Notes: a model not told the origin generated them from the letters alone. Positions 8,204-18,090 are shown, counted from the stretch's first letter. The stretch: 64,000 bases of DNA from Bradyrhizobium diversitatis (GCF_016031635.1 NZ_JACEGD010000003.1:202285-266284), one strand, 5' to 3'. Made by a program: numbers and translations.

Positions 8204-9043
8204 ATGTTTGAAACAAGCCTGCTCAAGAACAAGCGCATCCTCGTCACCGGCGGCGGCTCGGGCCTTGGCGCGGCGATGGGCCGTCGCTTCCTCGCGCTCG
8301 GCGCAGAGATCGTGATTTGCGGCCGCAAGCTCGACCGGCTGGAAGCAACCGCGCGCGAGATGCGCGAGCAGGCGGACGGCAAGGTCACGACGATCAGCTG
8401 CGATATTCGCGACGGCGCGGCCGTCGACAGCATGATGGATCAGATCTGGCGCGAGGCGCCGCTCGACATCCTCGTCAACAATGCCGCCGCGACCTTCATC
8501 GCACAGAGCGAGCATCTCTCCTTCCGCGCCGCGGATGCGATCCTGGCGCCGACGCTGCATGGCGCGATGTATTGCACGCTTGCCGCCGGCAGGCGCTGGA
8601 TCGCGGGCACGCATGGCGGCGTCGTGCTGTCGATCCTCTCGACCTCCACCATCACCGGCCGCGCCTTCACGGTTCCGTCAGCGATGGCGAAGTCCGCCCT
8701 GCTGGCGATGACCAAGAGCCTTGCGGTGGAGTGGGGCCCGAAGGGCATTCGCACCGTCGCGATCGCGCCGGGTCCGTTTCCGACCGCCGGGGCGTCCGGG
8801 CAGCTACGCCCCGAGGGCCGCGATGAAGGATGGGCCTCGCGCAATCCGCTCGGCCGCGCGGGCGAGCATAGCGAGCTTGCCGATCTCGCCAGCTTCCTGG
8901 TCTCCGACCGCGCCGGCTACATCAATGGCGAGATGGTGGTGATCGACGGCGGCGCGCATCTGCGCAGTTCCGGCGCCGAGGATTTGCTCGGCTGGACTGA
9001 GGCGCAATGGGCCGAGCAACGCGCCGCGCGATCCAGGGCCTAG
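8204..9043 (+). CDS. SDR-family oxidoreductase, dienoyl-CoA reductase-like
   Basis: A 279-residue short-chain dehydrogenase. The cofactor motif is TGGGSGLG near residue 16, with NNAA near 91. The dienoyl-CoA-reductase-like features are the GRKLDRLEAT stretch and an atypical active site: around residue 150 the sequence reads SILSTSTITGRAFTVPSAMAKSAL, where the usual Tyr-x-x-x-Lys appears as S-AMAK. The Tyr seems replaced while Lys remains, as in 2,4-dienoyl-CoA reductases. The late PGPFPTAG and GEMVVIDGG are also as in that group. A role in unsaturated fatty-acid oxidation is likely but unproven. The ATG at 8204 is used in preference to an upstream frame extension. Confidence 0.82.
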   Translation: MFETSLLKNKRILVTGGGSGLGAAMGRRFLALGAEIVICGRKLDRLEATAREMREQADGKVTTISCDIRDGAAVDSMMDQIWREAPLDILVNNAAATFIAQSEHLSFRAADAILAPTLHGAMYCTLAAGRRWIAGTHGGVVLSILSTSTITGRAFTVPSAMAKSALLAMTKSLAVEWGPKGIRTVAIAPGPFPTAGASGQLRPEGRDEGWASRNPLGRAGEHSELADLASFLVSDRAGYINGEMVVIDGGAHLRSSGAEDLLGWTEAQWAEQRAARSRA

Positions 9044-9159
9044 CCACAGCGATACCGCTAACTGCCTTCCCAAATTGGACTTTCCCGGCTATCCCTGCCC
9101 GGGGACAAAGCGCGGTCGGGCCATCTTCCAGTCACAATATTGAGGGAACCACTCCGAGC

Positions 9160-9852
9160 ATGTGGCGGGTGCTGATTCTAGCTTTGATGACTGGCGTCAT
9201 GGCCGGGGGAATCGTCGATTCCGCGCGGGCGCAGACGGCGCAACCGGCGCCCAAGTCCGTTCCAAAAGAGTCCGTTCCAAAAGAGTCCGCTCCAAAAGAG
9301 GCGACACCGAAGCCGGCTGCGCCGCCAGCCCATACGACCGCGAAGGGGGCTTCGAAGCCCGAGAGCAAACCGGCGGCCTCGCCCGCGGGAGTTGCGGGTG
9401 GCGCCGAGCCGACCTTGATCGGGCAGTTCGGCACCTGGGGGGCCTATGCGGCGACGCCCAATGGCAAGAAGGTCTGCTTCGCGCTGGCCAAGCCTTCGTC
9501 GTCGAAGACCAATCCGCCGAACCGGCCGCGTGATCCCGCCTATGCGTTCGTCTCGACCCGGCCGGCGGAGAAGGTCAACAACGAAGTCTCGGTCATGATC
9601 GGTTATGCGCTGAAGCCGGGCTCGGAATCGACCGTCGAGGTCGGTGGCGCCTCCTTCGCGATGTACACGCAGGGAGACGGCCTCTGGATCAAGAACGCGG
9701 CCGAGGAGGAGCGGATGGTCGAAGCCATGCGCAAATCCGCCGACCTCGTGGTCAAGGGGGTCTCGGCCAAGGGCACGGAGACGACCGACACCTTCTCGCT
9801 GAAGGGCCTTGCCCAGGCGCTCGACAAGATCGCCCACGACTGCAAGCGGTAA
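9160..9852 (+). CDS. Invasion-associated locus B (IalB) family protein
   Basis: A 230-residue secreted protein. It has a signal peptide (hydrophobic WRVLILALMTGVMAGGIV, cleavage after ARA), then a low-complexity Ala/Pro/Lys/Glu linker to about residue 85 containing three copies of a five-residue KESVP-type unit. The IalB domain follows: FGTWGAYAATPNGKKVCFAL, then RPAEKVNNEVSVMIGY and a C-terminal KGLAQALDKIAHDC. IalB was described in Bartonella invasion, but the family is widespread in rhizobia and its biochemical role is unknown. The start at ATG 9160 is the one that gives a signal peptide; the preceding SDR gene ends 116 bases before it. Confidence 0.85.
   Translation: MWRVLILALMTGVMAGGIVDSARAQTAQPAPKSVPKESVPKESAPKEATPKPAAPPAHTTAKGASKPESKPAASPAGVAGGAEPTLIGQFGTWGAYAATPNGKKVCFALAKPSSSKTNPPNRPRDPAYAFVSTRPAEKVNNEVSVMIGYALKPGSESTVEVGGASFAMYTQGDGLWIKNAAEEERMVEAMRKSADLVVKGVSAKGTETTDTFSLKGLAQALDKIAHDCKR
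9256..9300 (+). repeat. Three tandem 15-bp units inside the IalB linker
   Basis: TCCGTTCCAAAAGAG occurs at 9256-9270 and 9271-9285, and a one-base variant (TCCGCT...) at 9286-9300. They encode SVPKE-SVPKE-SAPKE in the linker. The near identity at the DNA level points to recent slippage or duplication. Confidence 0.95.
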
Positions 9853-9918
9853 GGCTAGGCAGGTGACGGTCGCAATCGGCAGTCCCGGTTGCTATATAAG
9901 GCTGGTTCCAGATTTCTT

Positions 9919-10023
9919 CCGTCATTCCGGGGCAATGCGCAGCATTGAACCCGGAATCTCGAGGTTCCGGGTCTGGTCCTCAGGGTCGCTTCGCGATCCC
10001 TTCGGACCATCCCGGAACGACGA
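9919..10023. repeat. CGTCATTCCGG-family palindromic repeat
   Basis: It starts CCGTCATTCCGGGGC, contains AATGCGCAGCATTGAACCCGG and GAATCTCGAGGTTC, and ends CATCCCGGAACGACG. The element at 31394-31476 between sdhA and sdhB contains the same pieces in opposite orientation. It lies directly before rlmN. Confidence 0.85.
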
Positions 10024-10044
10024 CAACAAATTCCAGGCCCATCG

Positions 10045-11247
10045 ATGCAAACCTTGACCGAGCCGCACAACGCAATCCTGGTGGAGAAGACTCCGCTCGA
10101 AACCTATGTGCCGCCGGCAAAACCGTCGCTGATCGGCCTGTCGCGCACCGAGCTTGCCGATCGCCTCGGCGAGATCGGCGTCGCTCCGGCCCAGCGCAAG
10201 ATGCGCGTGCAGCAGCTGTGGCACTGGATCTATTTCCGGGGCGCCCAGAGTTTTGACGACATGACTTCGATCTCGAAGGGCATCCGCGCCGATCTCGCCC
10301 AGCATTTCACGGTCGACCGGCCCGAAGTCGTGGCCGAGCAGATCTCCAACGACGGCACCCGCAAATGGCTGCTGCGGCTGCCGAGCGGCGATTCCGTTCA
10401 GAAGGCGCATGAAGTCGAGTGCGTTTACATCCCCGAGACCGACCGCGGCACCCTGTGCGTCTCCTCGCAGGTCGGCTGCACGCTGAACTGCGCCTTCTGC
10501 CACACCGGCACGCAGCGCCTGGTGCGCAACCTCACCGCCGGCGAGATCGTCGGACAGGTGATGGTCGCGCGCGATCGTCTGAACGACTGGGCCGATCGCG
10601 AGGACGGCACGCGCCGCGTCACCAACATCGTGATGATGGGCATGGGCGAGCCGCTCTACAATTTCGACGCGGTGCGCGATGCGCTGCTGATCGCCGGCGA
10701 CAATGAAGGCATCGGCATATCCCGCCGCCGCATCACGCTGTCCACCTCCGGTGTGGTGCCGAACATCGTGCGCGCCGGCGAGGAGATCGGCGTCATGCTC
10801 GCGATCTCGCTGCATGCCGTGCGCGACGAGCTGCGCAACGAGCTGGTGCCGCTCAACCGCAAATATCCGATCAAGGAGCTCTTGCAGGCCTGCCGCGACT
10901 ATCCCGGCGCCTCGAACGCGCGCCGCATCACCTTCGAATATGTGATGCTCAAGGGCGTCAACGATTCGCTCGACGATGCGAAGCTGCTGGTGAAGATGCT
11001 CAAGGGCATTCCGGCCAAGATCAACCTGATCCCATTCAATCCCTGGCCCGGCACCGCCTATGAATGCTCGGACTGGGACCAGATCGAAAAATTCTCCGAA
11101 TACATCTTCAACGCCGGCTATTCCTCGCCGGTACGCACCCCGCGCGGCCGCGACATCCTCGCCGCCTGCGGCCAGCTGAAGTCGGAGACCGAGAAGCTCA
11201 GCGCACGCGAACGTCAGGCGCTGCGCGCCATGGCGATGACGGATTGA
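10045..11247 (+). CDS. rlmN: Dual-specificity RNA methyltransferase RlmN
   Basis: A 400-residue radical SAM enzyme that methylates C2 of A2503 in 23S rRNA and A37 in some tRNAs. The cluster motif is C145-x3-C149-x2-C152 (CTLNCAFC). The catalytic Cys pair is present as C138 (TLCVSSQ) and the Cys of AACGQL near the C-terminus. [13 protein letters not shown] (about 197-209) and [10 protein letters not shown] are family-specific. The N-terminal accessory domain (about 30-115, [11 protein letters not shown]) is intact. It is 400 residues long, within the range for alphaproteobacteria. It appears monocistronic, with a repeat on each side. Confidence 0.97.
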   Translation: MQTLTEPHNAILVEKTPLETYVPPAKPSLIGLSRTELADRLGEIGVAPAQRKMRVQQLWHWIYFRGAQSFDDMTSISKGIRADLAQHFTVDRPEVVAEQISNDGTRKWLLRLPSGDSVQKAHEVECVYIPETDRGTLCVSSQVGCTLNCAFCHTGTQRLVRNLTAGEIVGQVMVARDRLNDWADREDGTRRVTNIVMMGMGEPLYNFDAVRDALLIAGDNEGIGISRRRITLSTSGVVPNIVRAGEEIGVMLAISLHAVRDELRNELVPLNRKYPIKELLQACRDYPGASNARRITFEYVMLKGVNDSLDDAKLLVKMLKGIPAKINLIPFNPWPGTAYECSDWDQIEKFSEYIFNAGYSSPVRTPRGRDILAACGQLKSETEKLSARERQALRAMAMTD

Positions 11248-11274
11248 GGATGCGTGCCCGCGCTCTCGCATCCC

Positions 11275-11360
11275 CGTCATTGCGAGCGAAGCGAAGCAAT
11301 CCAGAGCCTTTCCGCGGCGGCAGTCTGGATTGCTTCGTCGCTACGCTCCTCGCAATGACG
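11275..11360. repeat. CGTCATTGCGAG palindromic repeat, copy 1
   Basis: An 86-base palindromic block with CGTCATTGCGAGCG and CGCAATGACG at its ends and GCAATCCAGA / TCTGGATTGC inside. Copies 2 and 3 are at 35537-35623 and 57999-58084. It separates rlmN from the next gene, whose ribosome binding site (GAGGGTGG) starts right after the repeat. Confidence 0.95.
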
Positions 11361-11374
11361 GTGAGGGTGGCGCC

Positions 11375-11866
11375 ATGTCCCTGATCGGCCGCCTCGTCGT
11401 CATCTTCATCGGCTTCCTCGCCGCCTGCTTCGTCGGCGGCATGATCGTCGTCGTCGCGCTGCTGTTTCCGGAGTTCGCCGATCTCGGCGCGGGTCCCGTG
11501 GATCAGGGCACGATCGACATCCTGCTCGGCTTCGGCTTCATCTTCGTTTCGGGCTTCGCGCTGGTGCCGGCAATGGTCGTCGTCGCGATCACCGAGGCGC
11601 TCTACATCCGCAGCGCGCTTGCTTATGCCCTCGGCGGCGGCCTCGTCGGACTCGCCTGCTATCTCGGCCTCGTGCCGTTCCATCCCGACACCTTCCAGTT
11701 CGAAGGCATCGTGCGGCGGCACCTGGAGATCATGACCGGCGCAGGGATCGTTGCCGGCATGGTCTATTGGCTGATTGCCGGCCGCAATGCCGGCGCGTGG
11801 CGCGACCCGCCGCCTGCGCGCATGCCGCCTCCGCCCCTGCCGTCGAATTCAAGGCCGAAGGCATAA
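11375..11866 (+). CDS. Hypothetical four-helix membrane protein
   Basis: A 163-residue protein with four likely membrane helices: LVVIFIGFLAACFVGGMIVVV (about 6-28), ILLGFGFIFVSGFALVPAMVVVA (about 48-70), ALAYALGGGLVGLACYLGLVP and IVAGMVYWLIAG. The tail is Pro-rich (DPPPARMPPPPLPS) and probably cytoplasmic. I do not recognise a named family, but the arrangement fits a conserved rhizobial inner-membrane protein. Start at ATG 11375 with GAGGGTGG just upstream. No function can be assigned. Confidence 0.7.
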   Translation: MSLIGRLVVIFIGFLAACFVGGMIVVVALLFPEFADLGAGPVDQGTIDILLGFGFIFVSGFALVPAMVVVAITEALYIRSALAYALGGGLVGLACYLGLVPFHPDTFQFEGIVRRHLEIMTGAGIVAGMVYWLIAGRNAGAWRDPPPARMPPPPLPSNSRPKA

Positions 11867-11892
11867 TCCTTGCCGAGAGAGCTCGTATCGAC

Positions 11893-12237
11893 ATGGATTC
11901 AAATCAGAGACTGGCGTCCGCAATCCTGGCAAGCGTGATTAACGCGCAGTTGGGCAAATTGTCACTTCCCGAGCTAGAGCAAAATATCCTCGCTCAATTG
12001 CCGGCTATTGACTCATCCTTGCCTGGAGCGACCCGGAAACTTCTGGATGAGTTAGTACTGAACGTCTTTCAGACGCAGAATAAAAATGGTGCCGCAGCCC
12101 TCAATACTCCGCGCCAGTTTACCTACTACGAAGATCAAGGTGTCGATATCCTGTTCGAGCAAGCAGCAAATGCCCTTAGGACCTACCTTGAGAGTATTGC
12201 GTCACCTCATCCCACTCCGCTAAACCGCGCGCCATGA
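11893..12237 (+). CDS. Hypothetical small protein, AT-richer than neighbours
   Basis: A 114-residue, soluble, mostly helical protein of unknown family: QRLASAILASVINAQLGKLS at the start and VDILFEQAANALRTYLES near the end. Its codons use noticeably more A and T (AAA, TTA, TTG, ATT) than the flanking genes, which suggests recent acquisition or weak selection. Its stop overlaps the start of the PAP2 gene by four bases (ATGA), so translation of the two may be coupled. The coding call rests on the open frame, that overlap and amphipathic patterning. Confidence 0.5.
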   Translation: MDSNQRLASAILASVINAQLGKLSLPELEQNILAQLPAIDSSLPGATRKLLDELVLNVFQTQNKNGAAALNTPRQFTYYEDQGVDILFEQAANALRTYLESIASPHPTPLNRAP

Positions 12238-13010
12238 ACCGGACTGGACTCTTCATCGCCCTGACGTTGTGGCTCGTGATCGGCGTCGTCTTCGGCCTCT
12301 ATCCCGAGCTCGATCTCAAGCTCGCCGCGCTGTTCTTCGATCCCGAGACCAGGACGTTTCCGCTCAAGCTGAACGGCTGGGCCAGTTTCGCACGTGACGC
12401 CGCGATGTGGGTCGCCTGGGCATTCGTGCTGCCATCGCTGGTCGCACTCGTGGTCAAGATGATCCGGCCGGACCGGCCGCTGATGGTGTCGGGCCGCGCG
12501 ATGGTGTTCCTGCTGGTCACGATCATCCTGTCGGCCGGCATCCTCACCAATCTCACCTTCAAGACCTATTGGGGCCGGCCACGCCCGGTGGTGGTGACCG
12601 AGTTTGCCGGCGACCAGCAATTCGTGCCGTGGTGGGATCCGCGCGGCGGCTGCGCGCGCAACTGCTCGTTCTTCTCGGGCGAGGGTGCGACCGCGTTCTG
12701 GACGCTCGCGCCGGCCGCGCTGGCGCCGCCGCCGTGGCGCCCGCTCGCCTATGCCGCCGCCGTGGTGTTCGGCGCCTTGACCAGCGGGCTGCGCATGGCC
12801 TTCGGGGGTCACTTCTTCACCGACGTTTCCATCGCCGGCCTCGTCACCTTCGTCGTGATCTGGTTCGCCTACGCGGTGATTTACCGCTGGCCGCGGACGC
12901 GGTTTTCGGACGAGGCGGTCGATGCCGCCCTGACCCGGCTGAGCATGCCCGGCTACCGGCTCCGCCAGCGCCTGTTCGGCCGCAAGACCGGTCCCGAGCC
13001 GTCGGTTTAG
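12234..13010 (+). CDS. PAP2-family membrane phosphatase
   Basis: A 258-residue inner-membrane phosphatase with about five or six helices. The three PAP2 active-site motifs are visible: K110-x6-R117-P118 (KTYWGRPRP), the middle motif at 147-150, and R187-x5-H193-x3-D197 (RMAFGGHFFTD). The middle motif reads FSGE (S148, G149, E150) where classic PAP2 has PSGH; the Glu variant (CSFxSGE) is what I recall in lipid A/LpxE-like phosphatases. It probably dephosphorylates a lipid phosphate or pyrophosphate at the periplasmic face. It overlaps the preceding small gene by ATGA. Confidence 0.85.
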   Translation: MNRTGLFIALTLWLVIGVVFGLYPELDLKLAALFFDPETRTFPLKLNGWASFARDAAMWVAWAFVLPSLVALVVKMIRPDRPLMVSGRAMVFLLVTIILSAGILTNLTFKTYWGRPRPVVVTEFAGDQQFVPWWDPRGGCARNCSFFSGEGATAFWTLAPAALAPPPWRPLAYAAAVVFGALTSGLRMAFGGHFFTDVSIAGLVTFVVIWFAYAVIYRWPRTRFSDEAVDAALTRLSMPGYRLRQRLFGRKTGPEPSV

Positions 13011-13085
13011 GCCATTAAAGGGGTGCCGAGCCCTGCGAAATTTGATATTCGCGCGGTCAAGTTCGAAACCTTCACCAGCCCTTGA

Positions 13086-14441
<1,356 letters not shown>

Positions 14442-14707
14442 GGCACGCTGTGCATACCCTGCAGTACTGAGTGAATTGTCTTCGAGGTGCAAGCGACCTC
14501 CCCTTGGGGGCTAAGCGCTCGTTCGTTGCGACTAAGGTTGTGGTGGAAAAGATCTCTCGTATATGTTGTGCTTCAGTGTATATTTGATCGTGAGCTACTC
14601 CACATGCCGGATATTGGACGACTGATTTGCGGCGACGCGGGCCCGTCTTTGCAATCAACCTTTGCAATCTATTGGACAGCATTCCCTCGAAGCGGCTGAC
14701 GTTTGAT
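14442..14707. other. AT-richer insertion segment after argG, left part
   Basis: No convincing gene. The base composition drops sharply after the argG stop (GTATATGTTGTGCTTCAGTG and similar) compared with the chromosome around it. It forms one unit with the following helix-hairpin-helix gene, between the two argG 3' ends. A short open frame from ATG 14604 and an out-of-frame continuation toward 14708 could be remnants of a longer gene start. Confidence 0.5.
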
Positions 14708-15031
14708 ATGATAGATCAGTGGATAGGTGCGCTGCCGGAGCCGGCTGAATTTCACGTGTCCGGTCAAGCCTTCCATGAGGTGCAGTTGCCTCCATTGCCG
14801 GTGGAGCATGGTCTCGCCATTTTAGATAAACCAGTAACGGTCTTAGGAAAATCAGCAGCTTATCCTTATGGACTAACGGACAATTTGATCGAACGCCTGA
14901 CAGGGGCCGGAATCACGACGGTTGGTCAGCTTGCTACGACGGACAACCGTACGCTCGATCAGATAGACTATATTGGAGATGCTACCATCAAGCGCATACG
15001 CGAGGTGGTGTATCAAGCGATTTGGATGTAG
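14708..15031 (+). CDS. Small protein with a helix-hairpin-helix like the RNA polymerase alpha C-terminal domain
   Basis: The protein is 107 residues from ATG 14708; the frame is open to a TTG at 14627. The C-terminal half reads LTDNLIERLTGAGITTVGQL then LDQIDYIGDATIKRIREVV, the pattern of the helix-hairpin-helix in RNA polymerase alpha-CTD and related DNA-binding modules (helix, turn with T-V-G-x-L, helix, Gly-x-x-x-I-x-x-I). The N-terminal part (WIGALPEPAEFHVSGQAF) is unrecognised. Codon use is AT-rich, unlike argG and phoA around it. It may be a whole small gene or the tail of a truncated one, and it is probably part of horizontally acquired DNA. Confidence 0.5.
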   Translation: MIDQWIGALPEPAEFHVSGQAFHEVQLPPLPVEHGLAILDKPVTVLGKSAAYPYGLTDNLIERLTGAGITTVGQLATTDNRTLDQIDYIGDATIKRIREVVYQAIWM

Positions 15032-15116
15032 GAATAACGTTCACTGGCTTTGAAGATGTCCAATGTGCGGACGCGGCGACGTGTGATGACGTAGGCGGGC
15101 CTGTCACCGGCGACAG

Positions 15117-15266
15117 CCCAACCTCACTTATGCGCTGCACAAGCTGACCATGCGCAACCTCGACATCGCCGACACCCGCACCAAGCTGAAGCTCTACAGC
15201 GACACCGGCCTGCTCTCGGGCAGCGAAGGCTCGCAGATCTTCCGCCTGGAGAGCGACAATGGTTAA
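15117..15266 (+). pseudogene. argG: Second, decayed copy of the argG 3' end
   Basis: Fifty codons in frame to a TAA at 15264-15266. They start PNLTYA, skip about 24 codons that the real gene has there, and then run [20 protein letters not shown] to the end, nearly identical to argG residues near 407-445. The differences are mostly third-position changes plus the last residues (SDNG instead of SDKG). It has no start codon or ribosome binding site of its own. It lies 675 bases after the argG stop, directly before a strong hairpin that may have been the original argG terminator. Confidence 0.92.
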
Positions 15267-15270
15267 GCCT

Positions 15271-15314
15271 TTCGTAGCCCCGGATCGCGCTTTCGCTCGA
15301 TCCGGGGCTACGAA
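15271..15314 (+). terminator. 17-bp perfect hairpin, probable ancestral argG terminator
   Basis: The arms 15271-15287 (TTCGTAGCCCCGGATCG) and 15298-15314 pair perfectly around a 10-base loop; the right arm runs into AATTTAAT. It starts five bases after the stop of the argG fragment, and no such hairpin follows the intact argG, which fits a terminator displaced by the insertion. Confidence 0.65.
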
Positions 15315-15386
15315 TTTAATGACGGTGTCATTCTCGATCGCTACGCTTGCCGTTCATGTCGGAAACCGGATTGCGGAGCATCGAGC

Positions 15387-17144
15387 ATGGTCAGGGGATC
15401 GGCACTCGCCTCTCTCATCGTCCTCTGTTGGGCATCGTCACTGTCGGCGCAGACGATCTATCCGATCGATCGTGCCGAGATCCTGGCCGGAGCCAAATTC
15501 GACTTCAAGGTCGAGCTTCCCGGGCCGGTCGATCCCGCCAAGTTGAAGGTGACGGTGAACGGCGCGGACTACGCGACCGCGTTCGGCCGTGCCGGCAGCT
15601 TCATCGAGCGCGAGGACGGCAAGGATCAGTCGGCCCTGATCCTGCGCGACGTCACGCTGACCAGGCCGGGCAACGTCGTCGTGGACGTGAGCGACGGCAT
15701 GGGCCAGCACAGCGTTACATGGACGGTCTACGATACGGGGCCGCGCAAGGCGAAGAACGTCATCCTGTTCATCGGCGACGGCATGTCGCCGGCGCACCGT
15801 GTCGCAGCCCGAATCCTGTCCAAGGGGATTTCGGAGGGCAAGAGCCGCGGCAAGCTCGCCATCGACGACATGCCTCACATGGCGCTGGTGGCAACCGCAG
15901 GCTCGGATTCGATCATCACCGACTCCGCGAACTCGGCCAGCGCCTATGCGACCGGGCACAAGAGCGCCGTCAATGCCCTCGGCGTCTATGCGGACCGCAG
16001 CGCAAGCGCGTTCGACGATCCACGGGTCGAAACCATCACCAGCCTTGCGAGGAGGCGGCACGGCATGGCGATCGGCATCGTCACCAACACCGAGATCGAA
16101 GACGCGACGCCGGCGGCGATGGTTGCGCACACGCGCCGCCGTGCCGCCTATGACGAGATCGTCGAGCAGTTCTTTGCGGCGAAGCCGGATGTCCTGATGG
16201 GCGGCGGCAGCGCGAATTTTCTGCCGAAGTCGGCCGCCGGCTCGAAACGCAAGGATGAGACCGACTACATCGCCAAGTTCCGCGATGCAGGCTATCAGGT
16301 GGCGACCACCGCGAGCGAACTCGGCGCTCTCTCGGTAAAGCCCGAGACGACCAGGCTGCTCGGGCTGTTCGCCACCGGCAACATGGACGGTGTGCTCGAC
16401 CGCAAATTCCTGAAGGGTGGCGGCGTCAAGAAATTTCCTGAGCAGCCCGACCTGACCGAGCAGGTGCAGGCCGCGCTGCAACTGCTGTCGCGGAATGAGG
16501 CCGGCTTCTTCCTGATGGTCGAATCCGGAATGATCGACAAATATGCGCATCTGCTCGACATGGAGCGCGCCGTCTACGACACGATCATGCTCGACAATGC
16601 GGTGCGCCAGACGCGTGAATGGGCGCGGGCGCGCGGCGACGACACCCTCATCCTGGTGCTGGCAGACCACAATCATCCCAACAGCCTCGTCGGCACGGTG
16701 AATGATGACATGGCCACCGTGCCCAACGTTCCCTTGCGCGAGCGCGTCGGCGTCTACGATCGGGCTGGATTTCCCAATTACCCGGCTCCCGACGCGGAAG
16801 GCTATCCGGCGCGCATCGACGTCAGCCGCCGGCTGGCCATTTTCTCCGCCAGCCTGCCGGATCACTACGAGACGTTCCGTCCGAAGCTAGACAATCCCAA
16901 CGAGCCGACCGTCAAGGCCGGCGCCGACGGGACCTTCAAGGCCAACGACAAATACAAGGACGTCCCGGGCGCGGTGCTGCGCCCCGGCAATCTTTCGGCG
17001 ATGATCGGCGCCAGCGTGCATTCGGGCGAGGATGTCATCCTGACGGCGACCGGACCGGGCAGCGAGCGCGTGCACGGCTCGATGGACAATACCGAAGTGT
17101 TCCGCGTCATGGCCGATGCGTTGGGACTGGCTGCGGGGCAATGA
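15387..17144 (+). CDS. phoA: PhoA-like alkaline phosphatase
   Basis: A 585-residue exported phosphatase. The signal peptide ends near residue 21 (SLS-AQ). Residues about 22-115 form an extra beta-rich domain before the catalytic fold, which E. coli PhoA lacks. The core has FIGDGMS (D131, metal) and TDSANSASAYATG (D179, S180 nucleophile), followed by VESGMIDKYAHLLD and LADHNHP for metal ligands, and SVHSGEDV near the end. Several metal-site neighbours differ from E. coli PhoA (IDKYAH for IDKQDH, HNHP for HAHS), as in PhoA branches outside the enterics. Periplasmic phosphate-ester hydrolysis is expected. GCGGAG precedes the ATG. Confidence 0.88.
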   Translation: MVRGSALASLIVLCWASSLSAQTIYPIDRAEILAGAKFDFKVELPGPVDPAKLKVTVNGADYATAFGRAGSFIEREDGKDQSALILRDVTLTRPGNVVVDVSDGMGQHSVTWTVYDTGPRKAKNVILFIGDGMSPAHRVAARILSKGISEGKSRGKLAIDDMPHMALVATAGSDSIITDSANSASAYATGHKSAVNALGVYADRSASAFDDPRVETITSLARRRHGMAIGIVTNTEIEDATPAAMVAHTRRRAAYDEIVEQFFAAKPDVLMGGGSANFLPKSAAGSKRKDETDYIAKFRDAGYQVATTASELGALSVKPETTRLLGLFATGNMDGVLDRKFLKGGGVKKFPEQPDLTEQVQAALQLLSRNEAGFFLMVESGMIDKYAHLLDMERAVYDTIMLDNAVRQTREWARARGDDTLILVLADHNHPNSLVGTVNDDMATVPNVPLRERVGVYDRAGFPNYPAPDAEGYPARIDVSRRLAIFSASLPDHYETFRPKLDNPNEPTVKAGADGTFKANDKYKDVPGAVLRPGNLSAMIGASVHSGEDVILTATGPGSERVHGSMDNTEVFRVMADALGLAAGQ

Positions 17145-17241
17145 TGCAGAAGTTCGATTGCGAACCGCGCCCGGTTGCACTCCTCCCGCAAACGGGCGCG
17201 GCAGGGCGGTCCGCACCCGGCTCGCTCACGTCACATGCCTT

Positions 17242-17862
17242 TCATGATGAGGGGGGCGGCGCGAAGACCAGCTTGACACAGCTGCGGAAGAGCAGGATCT
17301 GCCGCTCCAGCCGCTTGGGATCGTTGAGTGTCTTCGACATGATGATCGCGCCGTCGACCACGCACGAGATCATCTCTGCGAGATCGTCGAGGTCGATCGG
17401 CTCGCGCGGCGGATAGACCGCGGCGATGCCGTCGAGGATCGCGCGGAAGTGCGCATTCCAGGCCCGGACCGATTGCGCGGTCAGGTCGCGAACCTCGCGG
17501 TCGAACAGGCGCTCCTGATAGCAGATGCTGGCGATCAGGCACCCGGGATGGCCGTTGGGCAGATCGGCCATGACCTCGGCCAGCAGCTTCAGCGAGATCA
17601 GGAACGATTGCAGCGGATCGTCCGAGAGCTCACGCCCTCGCTGGAAGATCTCCTCGAACAGGCGATCGTTCGTCTCCACATAGCGGCGCAGCATCTCCCG
17701 CGCGAGCGCGTTCTTGTCCCTGAAGTGATAGAAGAATCCGCTCTTGGTCAGTCCGGCCTCGGCGATGACCTCGTCGATCGAGGTCGCTCCGAAGCCCTTC
17801 GCGAGCACCGCCGCTTCCGCGATCTCGAGAATGCGCTCGCGCGTCGCTTCGCCCTTTCCCAT
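17242..17862 (-). CDS. TetR-family transcriptional regulator
   Basis: A 206-residue repressor-type protein. The N-terminal helix-turn-helix (about 8-55) reads TRERILEIAEAAVLAKGFGATSI then EAGLTKSGFFYHFRDKNALA, a textbook TetR DNA-binding domain. The C-terminal part is an all-helical ligand/dimer domain with a Cys-containing stretch (GCLIASICYQE) reminiscent of the AcuR/NemR-like group. The start at 17862 is supported by GGAGG eight bases upstream. It is divergent from the homocysteine methyltransferase gene, which may be its target, but this is only an inference from position. Confidence 0.9.
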   Translation of the reverse strand: MGKGEATRERILEIAEAAVLAKGFGATSIDEVIAEAGLTKSGFFYHFRDKNALAREMLRRYVETNDRLFEEIFQRGRELSDDPLQSFLISLKLLAEVMADLPNGHPGCLIASICYQERLFDREVRDLTAQSVRAWNAHFRAILDGIAAVYPPREPIDLDDLAEMISCVVDGAIIMSKTLNDPKRLERQILLFRSCVKLVFAPPPSS

Positions 17863-18090
17863 CGATGCCTCCAAAACCGTACCAACGGTGCGGAATTTGC
17901 CGCGCAGGCAAGCGCGCCGGTCCGATTGCCTCACGCAAGTCTTTGATTTGTATCCGTTTGCGGGAGGAAGTTCAGCCGCACCATCAGGCTTCTAGAGCGA
18001 CGCGACATTATGCGGCACCAATTGCCGAGACCGAAGGAGGGCATGGCGCGACCGAATGAAGAGCGGCCCGTGCAAATGATGGAGCGATCA

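Noticed and set aside
9007..9159. N-terminal extension of the IalB gene overlapping the SDR
   Set aside because: The signal peptide begins at 9160; the extension is not signal-like.
17935..18090. SAM-type riboswitch before the homocysteine methyltransferase gene
   Set aside because: I looked for the conserved SAM-II/SAM-V core and found no convincing match.
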